Shown here piece by piece: positions 56,454-63,796 of a stretch of DNA of 64,000 bases. A program made the translations under genes and the position numbers. A model generated the notes under the pieces. It was not told the DNA's origin. It worked only from the letters and a program-made list of their open reading frames with translations, and did no database searches. This DNA comes from Gammaproteobacteria bacterium 45_16_T64 (GTDB taxonomy: Bacteria; Pseudomonadota; Gammaproteobacteria; Pseudomonadales; Ketobacteraceae). The stretch is taken from contig MABD01000024.1 in NCBI GenBank assembly GCA_002162955.1, positions 280,618 through 344,617 on the forward strand, read 5' to 3'. Numbering within the stretch: position 1 is the first letter of the stretch; each line of letters starts with the position of its first letter.

Positions 56454-56555
56454 CTAGTTGAGAAGCTATCTCTGGCTCACTGATATTTACGCGGGCTAAT
56501 CGGCCAATTCTGTTAGGCGAGCTAAGTGCTCTCAGTGTAGTTCTGGCTCAACTAG
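56454..56555 (-). ncRNA. Candidate IS-encoded guide RNA (seekRNA/bridge RNA) region
   Basis: Between the transposase stop (56607) and the left inverted repeat lie about 210 non-coding bp with nested inverted repeats: CTAGTTGAG/CTCAACTAG at the outside and CACTGA/TCAGTG inside. IS1111-group elements carry a guide RNA downstream of the transposase gene, which is this position. The RNA call is inference. Confidence 0.4.
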
Positions 56556-56606
56556 CTATTTCATCTCTTTAATTGCAATTCACTGCAGAACAAATGTTGA
56601 GCTGAA

Positions 56607-57638
56607 TTAAATCAATTCTGCTCTATATAATGTATTGTTTTCAAGTATTGAAAAAGCAGTCCTTACTGTCTTGTTTGCCAATGCAACAGAGGCACATTTC
56701 TTACCGCGCCTTTCTATCAACGCTTTTAACCAAACTTCCTTTTTTGTTTTTGGCGGCCGTCTAGCTACGTGGTTAACGTAGGCAAACGCCCCTGTTACAA
56801 GTTGACTTCTAAGGGCACTATTTCGAACATGTTTCCCGATAGAGCCCAGCTTTGTTTTTCCACCTGAGGAATGTTGTACTGGTGTTAGTCCAATACAGGC
56901 AGCTGCATCCTTTCCATTTCTGAAAATACCGCTATCTTGACAGGCTAAGATGTTATAGAGATTAACGGCATTGATAACTCCTACACCTTCAATCTTCATC
57001 AGCTTTGCACAATCGGGAGTTTCTTTTATCGACTCCTCAAGGCATGAGTCATAGACGGATATTGATTGGATAATTTCTAGATACTGAAGCCATGCTCTAT
57101 GCAGAGCTTTTCGAAATCCTGGCGATAACCCGTTTTCAGCATCTTCCAACGCAGATTCAATGACACCACCTAATCCGCCATCTCTGATAGAAACTCGAAT
57201 ATTAAACTCCAGCAGTAGTGCCGTTAGTTGGTTCTTTGAAGCTGTTTTTTGTTTAACGCATAGTTCTCGCAAACGCATGATCGATTGCATTTGTTGTTGT
57301 TCTTTGCTCTTTCCTGCGATAAATTTTATCTCGGGTAACATTGAGGCCTGAACGATAGCTAGAGCATCATTCTTGTCGTTTTTCTGGTTCTGGCGGACAG
57401 TGTCAACCAACTTAGCAGAAATGAGCCTAGAATCATGTCCAAATTCAGACGCTTTTTGTTTCCAGTAATTTGATGTGCCACATGCCTCAAAGACAACGCG
57501 AAGTGGCTTGCTAGTAGCGAGCCATTCAAGAAATTCTTGCGGTGTCATCTCTGTATTGGAGAGCACTTTTTGGTTCGCATGTATACAAACCTGAATAACT
57601 TCTTTCGCTAAATCAACACCTACGATAGTATTGGTCAT
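56607..57638 (-). CDS. IS110-family transposase
   Basis: 343 residues. The N-terminal DEDD RuvC-like domain has VGVDLAKEVIQV, VFEACGTSNYW and NDKNDALAIVQAS. The C-terminal transposase_20 region has KIEGVGVINAVNLY, AACIGLTPVQHSSGGKTKLG with the serine nucleophile region, and RNSALRSQLVTGAF. Length and motifs are intact. The GLTPVQHSSGGK block is typical of the IS1111 branch. Encoded opposite to the cassettes. Confidence 0.95.
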   Translation of the reverse strand: MTNTIVGVDLAKEVIQVCIHANQKVLSNTEMTPQEFLEWLATSKPLRVVFEACGTSNYWKQKASEFGHDSRLISAKLVDTVRQNQKNDKNDALAIVQASMLPEIKFIAGKSKEQQQMQSIMRLRELCVKQKTASKNQLTALLLEFNIRVSIRDGGLGGVIESALEDAENGLSPGFRKALHRAWLQYLEIIQSISVYDSCLEESIKETPDCAKLMKIEGVGVINAVNLYNILACQDSGIFRNGKDAAACIGLTPVQHSSGGKTKLGSIGKHVRNSALRSQLVTGAFAYVNHVARRPPKTKKEVWLKALIERRGKKCASVALANKTVRTAFSILENNTLYRAELI

Positions 57639-57732
57639 TATTTGAGACTCCTAAGCCGAGAAGGATGGCCTCCTCAGTATGGCATGCCTGTATGGGTGGG
57701 GGAGTCTAATTATCTGTTGTGGGGCCTAGGTC

Positions 57733-58098
57733 ATGAGTAAGGTTTGGCGGGAAATAGCAGACCCTAAAAAGCACGTTGATTTCATGAGTACACGAAATGA
57801 GGGTGGCATACCTATTGTCGCCTCAAGAGATAATCTGATTGAGAAATGGGTCTACTTCGCGAATGTCTGTGACTTCACTTTTCAATTTTCGAGCCTTGAT
57901 CAAGTCGTAGAATGTAAGGAGTATTTCTCTAATTCAGTCCACCCTTCGACAAAGGAACGTGGGCACGATTTAGAGCATTATTGGCATCCTTGGTACGCTA
58001 AATTGCCTAAGGGCATAAATAAAGGCTCCAAGCGTGAAAAGGTGATAAAATCACTCAATGAAATTATTGGAAAATGGGGAAGCCCACAACAAGGATAG
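57733..58098 (+). CDS. Cassette 1: hypothetical protein
   Basis: 121 residues, no domain recognised. It contains VYFANVCDFTFQFSSLDQVVECKEYF and a histidine-rich stretch (HDLEHYWHPWYAKLP), ending KSLNEIIGKWGSPQQG. No signal or TM segment. The stop lies inside the following attC, common for cassettes. First cassette after the IS110-family element. Confidence 0.72.
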   Translation: MSKVWREIADPKKHVDFMSTRNEGGIPIVASRDNLIEKWVYFANVCDFTFQFSSLDQVVECKEYFSNSVHPSTKERGHDLEHYWHPWYAKLPKGINKGSKREKVIKSLNEIIGKWGSPQQG

Positions 58099-58142
58099 GC
58101 AAGCGACGCTAGAAAGCAGCTCGCATGCTAAAGACGTTAAGC
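58084..58142 (+). other. attC site 1
   Basis: CCACAAC at 58084-58090 and GTTAAGC at 58136-58142. The arms TAGGCAAGCGA and TCGCATGCTA pair with one bulged G and one mismatch. 59 bp. This site sets the end of cassette 1 and rejects an ORF start at 58058. Confidence 0.65.
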
Positions 58143-58153
58143 GGCAGGAAGCT

Positions 58154-58576
58154 ATGTACGAAGAAGTATTGAAGAACCTGAGAAAAAGTGAAAAATTTGA
58201 AGGGGCCCTAGAGGGTGAGCTCATCTTCAAAGGTTCCACTGTGACAATAAGGCTTGAGCCAAATGGCGACCCTATAGAATCAGTAAAATCGTTGGCACTA
58301 AAATACTTGTTATCTCTGGAGAAATACGAGTCCACAGCTTTAGATAAACTAGTGGAAGACTGTTTCTCCATGTATAACGACGACTGGAGAGATGAAGAAG
58401 ATCCAGTGCTAACTAAAGAGGAATTCATAAGCAACCTTACGTTATATCATATTGAGTTCCTTTCATCTGATAGTGTTGATTTCTTCCATAGTGAAAACGA
58501 TATGTTTGGAGGTCACTCTCTGATTCCCCAATCTTTTGATGGTGAGAGTTTTACATATGTGCAAATGTATGGGTGA
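58154..58576 (+). CDS. Cassette 2: DUF2262-like protein
   Basis: About 140 residues from the ATG at 58154, 12 bp after attC 1, with AGGAAG upstream. The frame is open to 58058, but that part overlaps cassette 1 and lies across attC 1. DWRDEEDPVLTKEEFISNLTLYHIEFLS and NDMFGGHSLIPQSF resemble the DUF2262 family of small cytosolic proteins of unknown function. Confidence 0.72.
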   Translation: MYEEVLKNLRKSEKFEGALEGELIFKGSTVTIRLEPNGDPIESVKSLALKYLLSLEKYESTALDKLVEDCFSMYNDDWRDEEDPVLTKEEFISNLTLYHIEFLSSDSVDFFHSENDMFGGHSLIPQSFDGESFTYVQMYG

Positions 58577-58578
58577 TC

Positions 58579-58690
58579 GCTTAACAAGCACAGGCACAAT
58601 CGCCCTGCGGGCTGGACCTCCGAAAGTAGTCATCTTTTTTGTTCCAAAAAAGCCGCCAACTTTCTACGGCCTGTGCTGCGAGCGTTATGT
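58579..58690 (+). other. attC site 2
   Basis: GCTTAAC at 58579-58585 and GTTATGT at 58684-58690. Arms GCACAGGC and GCCTGTGC pair; the inner part also has GCCC/GGGC. 112 bp, a long attC. Confidence 0.85.
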
Positions 58691-58708
58691 GCAAAAAGCG
58701 TGAAGCAA

Positions 58709-59092
58709 ATGATTAAAGATGTAAGCATAGTATTCCCTGGTGAAGGCTTGACTACTGGGTGTGAAGTAGAAGAAATAGGTAAAGATTTATACATCCTAAG
58801 AGAGCACCCCTTGATGTCGGATTCGGCAATGTATGGAGATACAATAGAAGCAGTTGAAGACTCGCCAGGGCAAATCAGATTTGTCAAAGTGGTACAAGAG
58901 TCCGACTCTCAAATGTATGACTTTATACTTACAAAAGAAATTGTTGAGTCTGAACAGTTCAAAAAGCTAAAAGTAAGGCTCAGCGACAATAATATATTTT
59001 GGCAAAATGATTTTGGCGGATGTTTTACGTGTTTTGTACCCCAAGGTTGTAGCATAGACATAGAACATGAAATCAAACAAATTATCACATAA
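58709..59092 (+). CDS. Cassette 3: DUF4265-like protein
   Basis: About 127 residues from the ATG at 58709; the frame opens earlier inside attC 2. DLYILREHPLMSDSAMYGDT, then QIRFVKVVQES and a cysteine-containing WQNDFGGCFTCFVPQG, resemble DUF4265 proteins. No signal or TM segment. Function unknown. Confidence 0.7.
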   Translation: MIKDVSIVFPGEGLTTGCEVEEIGKDLYILREHPLMSDSAMYGDTIEAVEDSPGQIRFVKVVQESDSQMYDFILTKEIVESEQFKKLKVRLSDNNIFWQNDFGGCFTCFVPQGCSIDIEHEIKQIIT

Positions 59093-59140
59093 CCAGGCCA
59101 GGCAACACGATGCTTCGCACGATTGCTGGCGGCGTTCTGT
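59087..59140 (+). other. attC site 3
   Basis: ACATAAC at 59087-59093 and GTTCTGT at 59134-59140. Arms GCCAGGCAA and TTGCTGGC pair with one bulged G. 54 bp. Confidence 0.8.
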
Positions 59141-59152
59141 GTGTGAGGGAGC

Positions 59153-59608
59153 ATGAGTAAACCTAAAATTGATCTTTATGATAGTGTTGGCCTTGGACTT
59201 ATCATCTGTTTTGAATCTGGGGTTGTGTTTTCGAATCAGACAGGTGGCGGTTCTTGTTTGCACCCAGAAATCGAAGGTGTGTATGTTCCCCTAAGGAATG
59301 ATTACACCGAGGAAGAAAAAACCTTTATGTCTCCTGAGTTAGATCTCGCTGAGCATTTCGAAGGTAGCAAATGGCAAGGGGCTGGGGCAACAAATGGCAT
59401 TGATCCAGAAGATAGCGATACTATTCAAAGCATACTCAATAATGCAGGCCTTGAGTCCATAGAAATAGATAGAAATAAGCTGCACCTGTCACATGAAGCG
59501 TGGATTTACGTAAAAATTAATGGGGATGAATCGAAAGAATTTCCAGTTTTTGAGGGATTTAGTCCGTATCCAATACCCGGGGTTCTTACTTGGAGTAATA
59601 GTGACTAA
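59153..59608 (+). CDS. Cassette 4: DUF6210-like protein
   Basis: 151 residues. VGLGLIICFESGVVFSNQTGG and SCLHPEIEGVYVPLRND resemble the DUF6210 family; LHLSHEAWIYVKINGDESKE closes it. GAGGGAGC precedes the ATG. Cytosolic by sequence. Function unknown. Confidence 0.75.
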   Translation: MSKPKIDLYDSVGLGLIICFESGVVFSNQTGGGSCLHPEIEGVYVPLRNDYTEEEKTFMSPELDLAEHFEGSKWQGAGATNGIDPEDSDTIQSILNNAGLESIEIDRNKLHLSHEAWIYVKINGDESKEFPVFEGFSPYPIPGVLTWSNSD

Positions 59609-59610
59609 AC

Positions 59611-59677
59611 ACAGAACAAGAAATTGCAAAATATTCAGGTTAAACTACATCCTAAAATTTTGAATTAGACGTTATGT
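59611..59677 (+). other. attC site 4
   Basis: ACAGAAC at 59611-59617 and GTTATGT at 59671-59677. Arms AATTGCAAAAT and ATTTTGAATT pair with one bulged G, the attC hallmark. 67 bp. Confidence 0.78.
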
Positions 59678-59694
59678 CTCAAAGGTTTTTGATG

Positions 59695-60132
59695 AATTAC
59701 GAAGAAGCTATACAGTTATTAAGCTACCACTCTGGATATAGTGAAGACGTGGAAAACCCCAAATGGGCAAAAGGCTTCTTGGGGCAGCTTCGACCATTTT
59801 CAGGAGAACTGTACGAAGATAATTTCAAAGAAGTTATGGATATTATCGAAACTATTGCTGTTGAGATTCGTGGCAAAACAATAGATCAGGAAATTATCGC
59901 TATGCTTTATGACATATCAACAGTCCCAAGATTGTGGGCTTTTGATCCTGAAGGAATGCTGCGTAGAAATAACTTAATATCCGAAGATCAGCTAACTATA
60001 TTAAACGATTGGCTTATTAGAATTTGTGAAGCAATATCCTATCTTCTTAACGGAGAAGGCTTTACAGTTGAGCAGATTCTTACAGGATATGGTGAGCAGT
60101 TACCAAAATATTTTAGCGGGAAATTGACATAA
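59695..60132 (+). CDS. Cassette 5: hypothetical protein
   Basis: About 145 residues from the ATG at 59695, with AAAGG upstream; an in-frame ATG at 59674 lies inside the attC core. Mostly helical and acidic (DNFKEVMDIIETIAVEIRGK, QLTILNDWLIRICEAISYLL), with no recognised domain, signal or TM segment. Confidence 0.7.
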   Translation, partial: NYEEAIQLLSYHSGYSEDVENPKWAKGFLGQLRPFSGELYEDNFKEVMDIIETIAVEIRGKTIDQEIIAMLYDISTVPRLWAFDPEGMLRRNNLISEDQLTILNDWLIRICEAISYLLNGEGFTVEQILTGYGEQLPKYFSGKLT

Positions 60133-60182
60133 CAAATTGGTCAACATGACGCCTGGTGGCGCATGTCACCAAGGCGTTATAC
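60127..60182 (+). other. attC site 5
   Basis: ACATAAC at 60127-60133 and GTTATAC at 60176-60182. Arms TTGGT/ACCAA and ACATG/CATGT pair around a short CGC/GCG stem. 56 bp. Confidence 0.83.
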
Positions 60183-60200
60183 GTAAGAGAAACCACCATC

Positions 60201-60872
60201 ATGGATTGGACATATAACACCATTTGGGGTGATCAACTGGAAGACGGTGATTTCCATAATGTCTTATTCGAAAAGAATGAGAAGCAATGGCGTGTTCCCA
60301 CAGGTAGCTCTTATTACATTATCCAGGACTTCAAACCGAAATCTAAGAGAATTGATGCTTTAGACGGCTTAGAAAATCCAAAGTATGTTGAACTTATTAG
60401 ATCAAACATTCAGTCGTTTGAAGGGATAGATAGCCTTGGATGTATTAAAAGATTGGAATTACATCACTGCACTAAAATCGAAAATGACGAAGGTTTGTCA
60501 TCCTTATCAAGTGATATTGAATGGCTGCACCTAAATACATGTCGAAAATTTGAGATGTCCGATGAGCTACGTTCTCTGAAAAACTTAAAAGTCTTGTGCT
60601 TGAACGATTGCGCACCAATTGAAAACCTAGAGTTTTTATCAGATTTCCCTAACTTGGTAGACTTTAGGTTTGTAGGTACGAATATCCTTGATGGAAATCT
60701 ACGTCCACTGCTAGATCATCAGAACTTGGTAAATGTCGGCTTTATGAACAAAAGACACTACAACTTAAAAGATACGGAAGCTGAAGAACATTTCAAACCA
60801 AGATCAGAAGCAAAGAAAAACTATGTATACAAAGACACTTATCAAACATATAAGTACGATGTATTCAGTTAA
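60201..60872 (+). CDS. Cassette 6: leucine-rich-repeat protein
   Basis: About 223 residues from the ATG at 60201; the frame opens at 60156 inside attC 5. LRR-like segments recur: SLGCIKRLELHHCTKIENDE, DIEWLHLNTCRKF, LKNLKVLCLNDCAPIENLEF and LVDFRFVGTNILDG. LRRs usually bind protein partners. No signal, so cytosolic. The ribosome-binding site is weak. Confidence 0.72.
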   Translation: MDWTYNTIWGDQLEDGDFHNVLFEKNEKQWRVPTGSSYYIIQDFKPKSKRIDALDGLENPKYVELIRSNIQSFEGIDSLGCIKRLELHHCTKIENDEGLSSLSSDIEWLHLNTCRKFEMSDELRSLKNLKVLCLNDCAPIENLEFLSDFPNLVDFRFVGTNILDGNLRPLLDHQNLVNVGFMNKRHYNLKDTEAEEHFKPRSEAKKNYVYKDTYQTYKYDVFS

Positions 60873-60875
60873 AAC

Positions 60876-60950
60876 GTATAACAAGTTTGGGCAGTACGGC
60901 TGCTTCACAGCCCAGACGCGCTACGCACGCTTCTGCCAAAGGCGTTATGG
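60876..60950 (+). other. attC site 6
   Basis: GTATAAC at 60876-60882 and GTTATGG at 60944-60950. Arms TTTGGGCAG and CTGCCAAA pair with one bulged G. 75 bp. Confidence 0.83.
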
Positions 60951-60963
60951 CAATGGAGAGTAA

Positions 60964-61443
60964 GTGAAGAAATTCTTGTTTGTTAATCTTATGCTTCTCT
61001 TAAGTGGGTGCGCTGGTTTAGCTGTTGGGACTTTCGTAACATTTGAATCTGAACAAAATGATGTCTCAATTTCCAGTGAAAGAAATAGCTTCGATTACGA
61101 AGTTAATCCGAAACCTCTATCCAAAGATGAGTTGATTTCAGCTTGGGGAGAACCAGATGAATCGTATTCTTTTGGTTCATGTGAGGTTGTTACCTACTAC
61201 GATGGCTATAGTTGGTCAGGGTTCGGAGCATTTGTCGTTGTTATACCTCTGCCTATATTGGTACCAACAGGTCACGATGAAAATAGGTTCTACTTCATCA
61301 ATGATCAATCAGTTGGGCTAGTTAAAGAATATGGAGAAGTTTCATCGGCATTAGGTTACATGTGCGGTAGTAATGAGTGTAATGGGTTAGCAGGCCCAGT
61401 AAATGAAAACAAACGAAAGGTCGATGTGAAATGGTGCGAGTAA
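60964..61443 (+). CDS. Cassette 7: lipoprotein
   Basis: 159 residues from a GTG with GGAGAG upstream. The signal ends in a lipobox (LMLLLSGC). The mature part includes LSKDELISAWGEPDESYSFG, which resembles the SmpA/BamE-like pattern (sorting motif WGEP with following strand), then a hydrophobic loop (FGAFVVVIPLPILVPTG). The resemblance is only suggestive. Four or more Cys in the C-terminal part. Confidence 0.75.
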   Translation: MKKFLFVNLMLLLSGCAGLAVGTFVTFESEQNDVSISSERNSFDYEVNPKPLSKDELISAWGEPDESYSFGSCEVVTYYDGYSWSGFGAFVVVIPLPILVPTGHDENRFYFINDQSVGLVKEYGEVSSALGYMCGSNECNGLAGPVNENKRKVDVKWCE

Positions 61444-61444
61444 G

Positions 61445-61495
61445 CCATAACCAGGGCATGCACGCGACCTCCGGCGAGTGATGCCGGCGTTAGGG
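61445..61495 (+). other. attC site 7
   Basis: CCATAAC at 61445-61451 and GTTAGGG at 61489-61495. Arms GGCATGCAC and GTGATGCC pair with one bulged G. 51 bp, the shortest here. Confidence 0.75.
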
Positions 61496-61538
61496 CTGGG
61501 TTCAATCAATGTTAAGTCTCATTAAAAGGTTTCCGAGT

Positions 61539-61910
61539 ATGATGAAGTCAATTTACTTTGCTATTTCTATCGTAGCTATTCTCGCCAGTTGCGCTTCGAG
61601 CAATACAGAAGTTCTCGAGCCAAGAAAATTGAAGGGTGCTATTCCGGTTCATGCTGAGGACACAGCTGATTATGACCCAACAACAGGAATCGGTTGTCTA
61701 TTGGAGTATGAAGGCGATAATAGAAATAGTGCACACATACTGTGTAGGTCTCGGAATTCAGGTGAATATGCTTGGAATGCTGTATTGGCCCGTTCTAAAT
61801 CTATGTGTCCCAGTCAAAAATTTAAAATGCTTTTTAAGCGGCCGCCATCATTACCAACTACTAATGGTGTTTATGGGGCTCAAATGGACATAGAGTGCGT
61901 AAAACCCTAA
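61539..61910 (+). CDS. Cassette 8: small lipoprotein
   Basis: About 123 residues from the ATG at 61539 (another in-frame ATG at 61509). The signal ends in a lipobox (IVAILASC). The mature part has DPTTGIGCLLEYEGD and AHILCRSRNSGEYAWNAVLAR; no family recognised. The stop lies at the attC boundary. Confidence 0.7.
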   Translation: MMKSIYFAISIVAILASCASSNTEVLEPRKLKGAIPVHAEDTADYDPTTGIGCLLEYEGDNRNSAHILCRSRNSGEYAWNAVLARSKSMCPSQKFKMLFKRPPSLPTTNGVYGAQMDIECVKP

Positions 61911-62000
61911 CAAGCGCAAGCGGGCTCGCAGCTGTGCTGCTGGACAAATTAACGTGGCTTTGCCACTAAAAACAATTTGCCCCTGTTGCGGGCGTTATTT
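61905..62000 (+). other. attC site 8
   Basis: CCCTAAC at 61905-61911 and GTTATTT at 61994-62000. The outer arms pair poorly; the inner GTGG/CCAC and AATT arms are clearer. 96 bp. Confidence 0.68.
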
Positions 62001-62012
62001 GTATGAGGAAAT

Positions 62013-62384
62013 ATGAATTTAGAAGCTAGGGATGCTAGATCACAGACATCAGGAACAAGCTTCACGACAGTGGCATTTTGTGTGATCTTTGGTGTTGCTT
62101 CGCTATTACTTTTTACAGTTAGTGAAAATATACTAATGAATTCTGCAATCTGCTTAGTTGGTTTAGTGGTACTTGTTGTTTTGATCGCTAAGGATGATAG
62201 AAATCACTCTAAGAGCCCAGAAATCTACGAATGGTCTTCTTGTAAGTATTTTAAGTGCTTAGAGTGCAAACAAGTAATAAACGAACCAATAAAACATAAG
62301 AGAAAACAAGGCGAGCCGGTACTCTTCCACTGTGAGGGTTGTGGTATTTTGTGGTATACCGGATCATATTGGCAAAGCACATAA
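62013..62384 (+). CDS. Cassette 9: membrane protein with zinc-ribbon-like tail
   Basis: 123 residues. Two TM helices (FTTVAFCVIFGVASLLLFTV and ICLVGLVVLVVLIA) are followed by a C-terminal domain with CLECK and CEGCG, a CxxC pair spaced as in zinc ribbons. GAGGAAAT precedes the ATG. Function unknown. Confidence 0.75.
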   Translation: MNLEARDARSQTSGTSFTTVAFCVIFGVASLLLFTVSENILMNSAICLVGLVVLVVLIAKDDRNHSKSPEIYEWSSCKYFKCLECKQVINEPIKHKRKQGEPVLFHCEGCGILWYTGSYWQST

Positions 62385-62447
62385 CAAGGTGCGGCATTCG
62401 TCAAAAAACAGTGCTACGCAATTTTGCGAATGCGCTAAGCGTTAAGT
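62379..62447 (+). other. attC site 9
   Basis: ACATAAC at 62379-62385 and GTTAAGT at 62441-62447, the latter an exact GTTRRRY. Arms GCGGCATTCG and GCGAATGCGC pair. 69 bp. Confidence 0.83.
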
Positions 62448-62486
62448 TGCGAAAAGTATGTCTCGTCTTTCTGGTATCGGATATAA

Positions 62487-62858
62487 ATGAATAAGTTTTC
62501 GAAAATTTTATTGGGAGCTCTAATAGTTCAAATGCTCTTAATAACAATTATAGGAATATACTATCAACAAAAATCTGAATCTGAGATGGGGCAAGTGCTG
62601 GTATATTCATATGAGTGGAATGATAAAAAAATATCAAGAATTAAAGCCTCCTCATTGAGTGGTGTCAATTCAAGGCTTGTAGTTGACACCACTTATGTTA
62701 TGCCTGCTAATAGCCCTAATCCTTACGATGTTTCCGATCTTAAGTTTTCTCTTTTTGAGACGGGGAACAGCTCAAGTCTTATTCACGAGTTTAAATATAT
62801 TGATAATTACACTTCATCATCGGGGTGGGTTAACGCTAAGGAGCGTATATATATATAG
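62487..62858 (+). CDS. Cassette 10: N-terminal part of a probable split membrane protein
   Basis: 123 residues. One N-terminal TM helix (ILLGALIVQMLLITIIGIYY) and a polar beta-rich part (SLFETGNSSSLIHEFKYIDN) end at a stop formed directly at a (TA)6 repeat (62846-62857). The next frame continues with a second TM helix, so this is probably the N-terminal part of one gene split by a dinucleotide indel. As it stands the protein would be truncated. Confidence 0.65.
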   Translation: MNKFSKILLGALIVQMLLITIIGIYYQQKSESEMGQVLVYSYEWNDKKISRIKASSLSGVNSRLVVDTTYVMPANSPNPYDVSDLKFSLFETGNSSSLIHEFKYIDNYTSSSGWVNAKERIYI

Positions 62859-62863
62859 GCAAA

Positions 62864-63111
62864 TGGCCAACTTTGGAACTATCGAACTTAGCGCTGAAAC
62901 TGTGGCCGAGCTGTCTCTGCCTATAATGCCAGGATTAAGTTATGAGAGCTTTAGCATTAATTTTTATCAAACTGATTACAAAGAAAGTCACCGTAGGGGG
63001 CTAGAGTTATTTTTTTGGATGGCTATTTCAATTGCTGCTTGCACAGTTTTATTCTTTTCTAATTTATTAGTTCAATTCATAGTATTGCATGTAAACTACA
63101 AGAAAAGTTAG
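62864..63111 (+). pseudogene. Cassette 10: C-terminal part of the split gene
   Basis: 82 residues from an internal ATG, in the +1 frame relative to the upstream half. It contains FGTIELSAETVAELSLPIMPG and a TM helix (LFFWMAISIAACTVLFFSNL). Adding one TA unit to the repeat, or removing two, would join the two halves into a protein of about 207 residues with a TM helix at each end. It could also be translated alone; no clear ribosome-binding site is seen. Confidence 0.55.
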
Positions 63112-63118
63112 TACGTTC

Positions 63119-63184
63119 ACTTAACAAGCGACTTCTCGAAGAAGATCGCATAAATCGCTCCCTCTTGATAGTCGAGCGTTAGTT
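63119..63184 (+). other. attC site 10
   Basis: ACTTAAC at 63119-63125 and GTTAGTT at 63178-63184. Arms CGACT/AGTCG and AAGA/TCTT pair with an asymmetric bulge. 66 bp. Confidence 0.78.
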
Positions 63185-63198
63185 TTCACGGAGTCGTT

Positions 63199-63408
63199 TT
63201 GAATACCGCAGAATTGATGAACATCCTGAAAGCTGGGAATGATCGCGAGATATCCGATGTCTCATATAGCCTCTTAAACCTCTCTGATACACATGCCTTA
63301 AAGAAACTCGCAGCTGATATTGAGCAAATTACGCCTCTATCATCTCCGTCTTATTGGATGTCGAATGAAAACAAGAACGTAAGCGTCTGGCAAACAGCAT
63401 CTAACTAA
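63199..63408 (+). pseudogene. Cassette 11: hypothetical gene interrupted by an IS66-family element
   Basis: TTG start with GGAG upstream, 14 bp after attC 10. The frame reads MNTAELMNILKAGNDREISD and runs into the IS66-family end at 63379; the last ten residues (including VWQTASN) come from the IS. The native gene is therefore truncated after about 60 codons, and its remainder and attC should lie beyond the IS. No domain recognised. Confidence 0.6.
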
Positions 63409-63454
63409 GCATGTTGAGTTATTGCATCATCAGGGTTTTCAATAGGAGAACTCT

Positions 63455-63796
63455 ATGAATGCCTCAACATTGACAGAAAAACAGAAATATTGGCTTGCTC
63501 ATCATCAAGCCATAGAGAAATATCACGGCAGATTAAAGGAATACGCGAAGGAGCATAGCCTCAGGTTACAGGATTTGTATAGCTGGCGAAGCCAGTTACG
63601 TCAAAAAGGAGTTATTGAGGGCTCTTCGAAAAACACCAAAAAAGACAAGCTAGCGTTTGCCAAGGTTAAACCGGTTGAAAATCGGGATAAAGCAAGCTTT
63701 CACTTCCGCTTAGGAAGTGTGTCGATCATATCTGACACATTCCCCGATCCAACTTGGTTGGCAGAATTTGTTAACGGCATTGGTGCAAGTCAATGA
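63455..63796 (+). CDS. IS66-family accessory protein TnpA
   Basis: 113 residues. YWLAHHQAIEKYHGRLKEYAKEHSLRLQDLYSWRSQLRQKG is the helix-turn-helix region of IS66 TnpA. The C-terminal part (FHFRLGSVSIISDTFPDPTWLAEFVNGI) also fits. AGGAGAAC precedes the ATG. It overlaps tnpB by four bases (ATGA). Confidence 0.85.
   Translation: MNASTLTEKQKYWLAHHQAIEKYHGRLKEYAKEHSLRLQDLYSWRSQLRQKGVIEGSSKNTKKDKLAFAKVKPVENRDKASFHFRLGSVSIISDTFPDPTWLAEFVNGIGASQ

Larger units (their letters stand above)
56386..57708 (-). mobile_element. IS110-family element, IS1111-like
   Basis: TAGACTCCCCC at 56386-56396 is matched by its exact reverse complement at 57698-57708. These 11-bp inverted repeats flank the transposase and a non-coding stretch downstream of it, as in IS1111-group elements, where the repeats are subterminal. 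Exact ends cannot be set. It is oriented opposite to the cassette genes that follow on its right. Confidence 0.8.
57709..63378 (+). mobile_element. Integron-type cassette array without an integrase (CALIN-like)
   Basis: Eleven plus-strand genes are each followed, except the last, by an imperfect palindrome bounded by RYYYAAC-like and GTTRRRY-like core sites, the attC pattern. Several arms carry the one-base bulge typical of attC. No intI or attI lies to the left, where it would be expected. The IS110-family element borders the array on the left and an IS66-family element interrupts the last cassette on the right. Confidence 0.82.

Noticed and set aside
56454..56555. Large inverted repeat as an attC site
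   Set aside because: The order is GTT then AAC, opposite to attC on either strand; it lies inside the IS end and better suits a guide RNA.
55754..57732. Integron integrase or attI
   Set aside because: No tyrosine-recombinase reading frame is present on either strand; only the IS110-family transposase.
58058..58153. Start of the cassette 2 gene
   Set aside because: It overlaps cassette 1 and crosses attC site 1; the ATG at 58154 fits the attC boundary.
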